Origin: Puniceicoccales bacterium
GTDB taxonomy: Bacteria; Verrucomicrobiota; Verrucomicrobiia; Opitutales; JAIRLM01
Assembly (NCBI GenBank): GCA_031258995.1
Contig: JAIRMB010000047.1
Location: 1 to 7,050, forward strand
Length of the DNA stretch: 7,050 nucleotides
Reading direction: 5' to 3'
Below, in pieces: positions 7,014-7,050 of the stretch. The notes beneath the pieces were generated by a model that was given only the letters and a program-made list of their open reading frames with translations, ran no database searches and was not told the origin of the DNA. Numbering within the stretch: the first letter of the stretch is position 1; every line of letters starts with the position of its first letter. A program made the position numbers and the translations under genes.

Positions 7014-7050
7014 GCTAGCGGTTGAAAAAAATCTTTTCACTATCCGCCCT

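Noticed and set aside
1..7050. tRNA, rRNA, CRISPR array, insertion sequence or phage genes
   Set aside because: No cloverleaf, regularly spaced repeats, transposase-like frame or terminal inverted repeats were seen; nearly all bases are used by the protein genes listed.

Overview
The window carries the 3' part of mraY, a compact leftward gene group rluB-type pseudouridine synthase > sufC > sufB > sufD, a rightward thioredoxin reductase gene (trxB), and a leftward gene for a 533-residue protein I do not recognise. Coding density is very high: the four leftward genes are separated by at most about 11 bases or overlap, and mraY and sufD converge with 6 bases between their stop codons. The only clear non-coding stretches are the short rluB/trxB divergent gap (4184-4264), the trxB/unknown convergent gap (5204-5356, with a strong bidirectional terminator) and the leader at the right edge (6959-7050).

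The organism is a bacterium that makes peptidoglycan and builds Fe-S clusters with the SUF system. The MraY sequence style (NLTDG.DGLA followed by a small-residue-rich segment, FWYN..PAR.FMGDSGSLA.GG, R..HHHFEL.GW.E) reminds me most of Verrucomicrobiota, perhaps Opitutia/Puniceicoccales. That is an impression from memory, not a search result. Tight packing, a half-length SufD and mraY without its usual downstream murD/ftsW neighbours would fit a rearranged or reduced, host-associated genome, but the window cannot prove that.

Layout: 1-611 mraY (+, 5' truncated by the window); 618-1265 shortened sufD (-); 1262-2662 sufB (-); 2655-3407 sufC (-); 3419-4183 rluB-like (-); 4265-5203 trxB (+); 5250-5278 terminator; 5357-6958 unknown single-membrane-segment protein (-), with a good ribosome binding site and a candidate promoter behind an A-tract.

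Functionally, SufB, SufC and SufD would form the scaffold on which Fe-S clusters are assembled, with SufC as its ATPase. SufS, SufE/SufU and SufA are not in the window. TrxB supplies reduced thioredoxin and is divergently oriented from the rluB-suf group, so a shared redox theme is possible but unproven. The two most interesting items are the shortened, cysteine-rich SufD and the unrecognised 533-residue protein.
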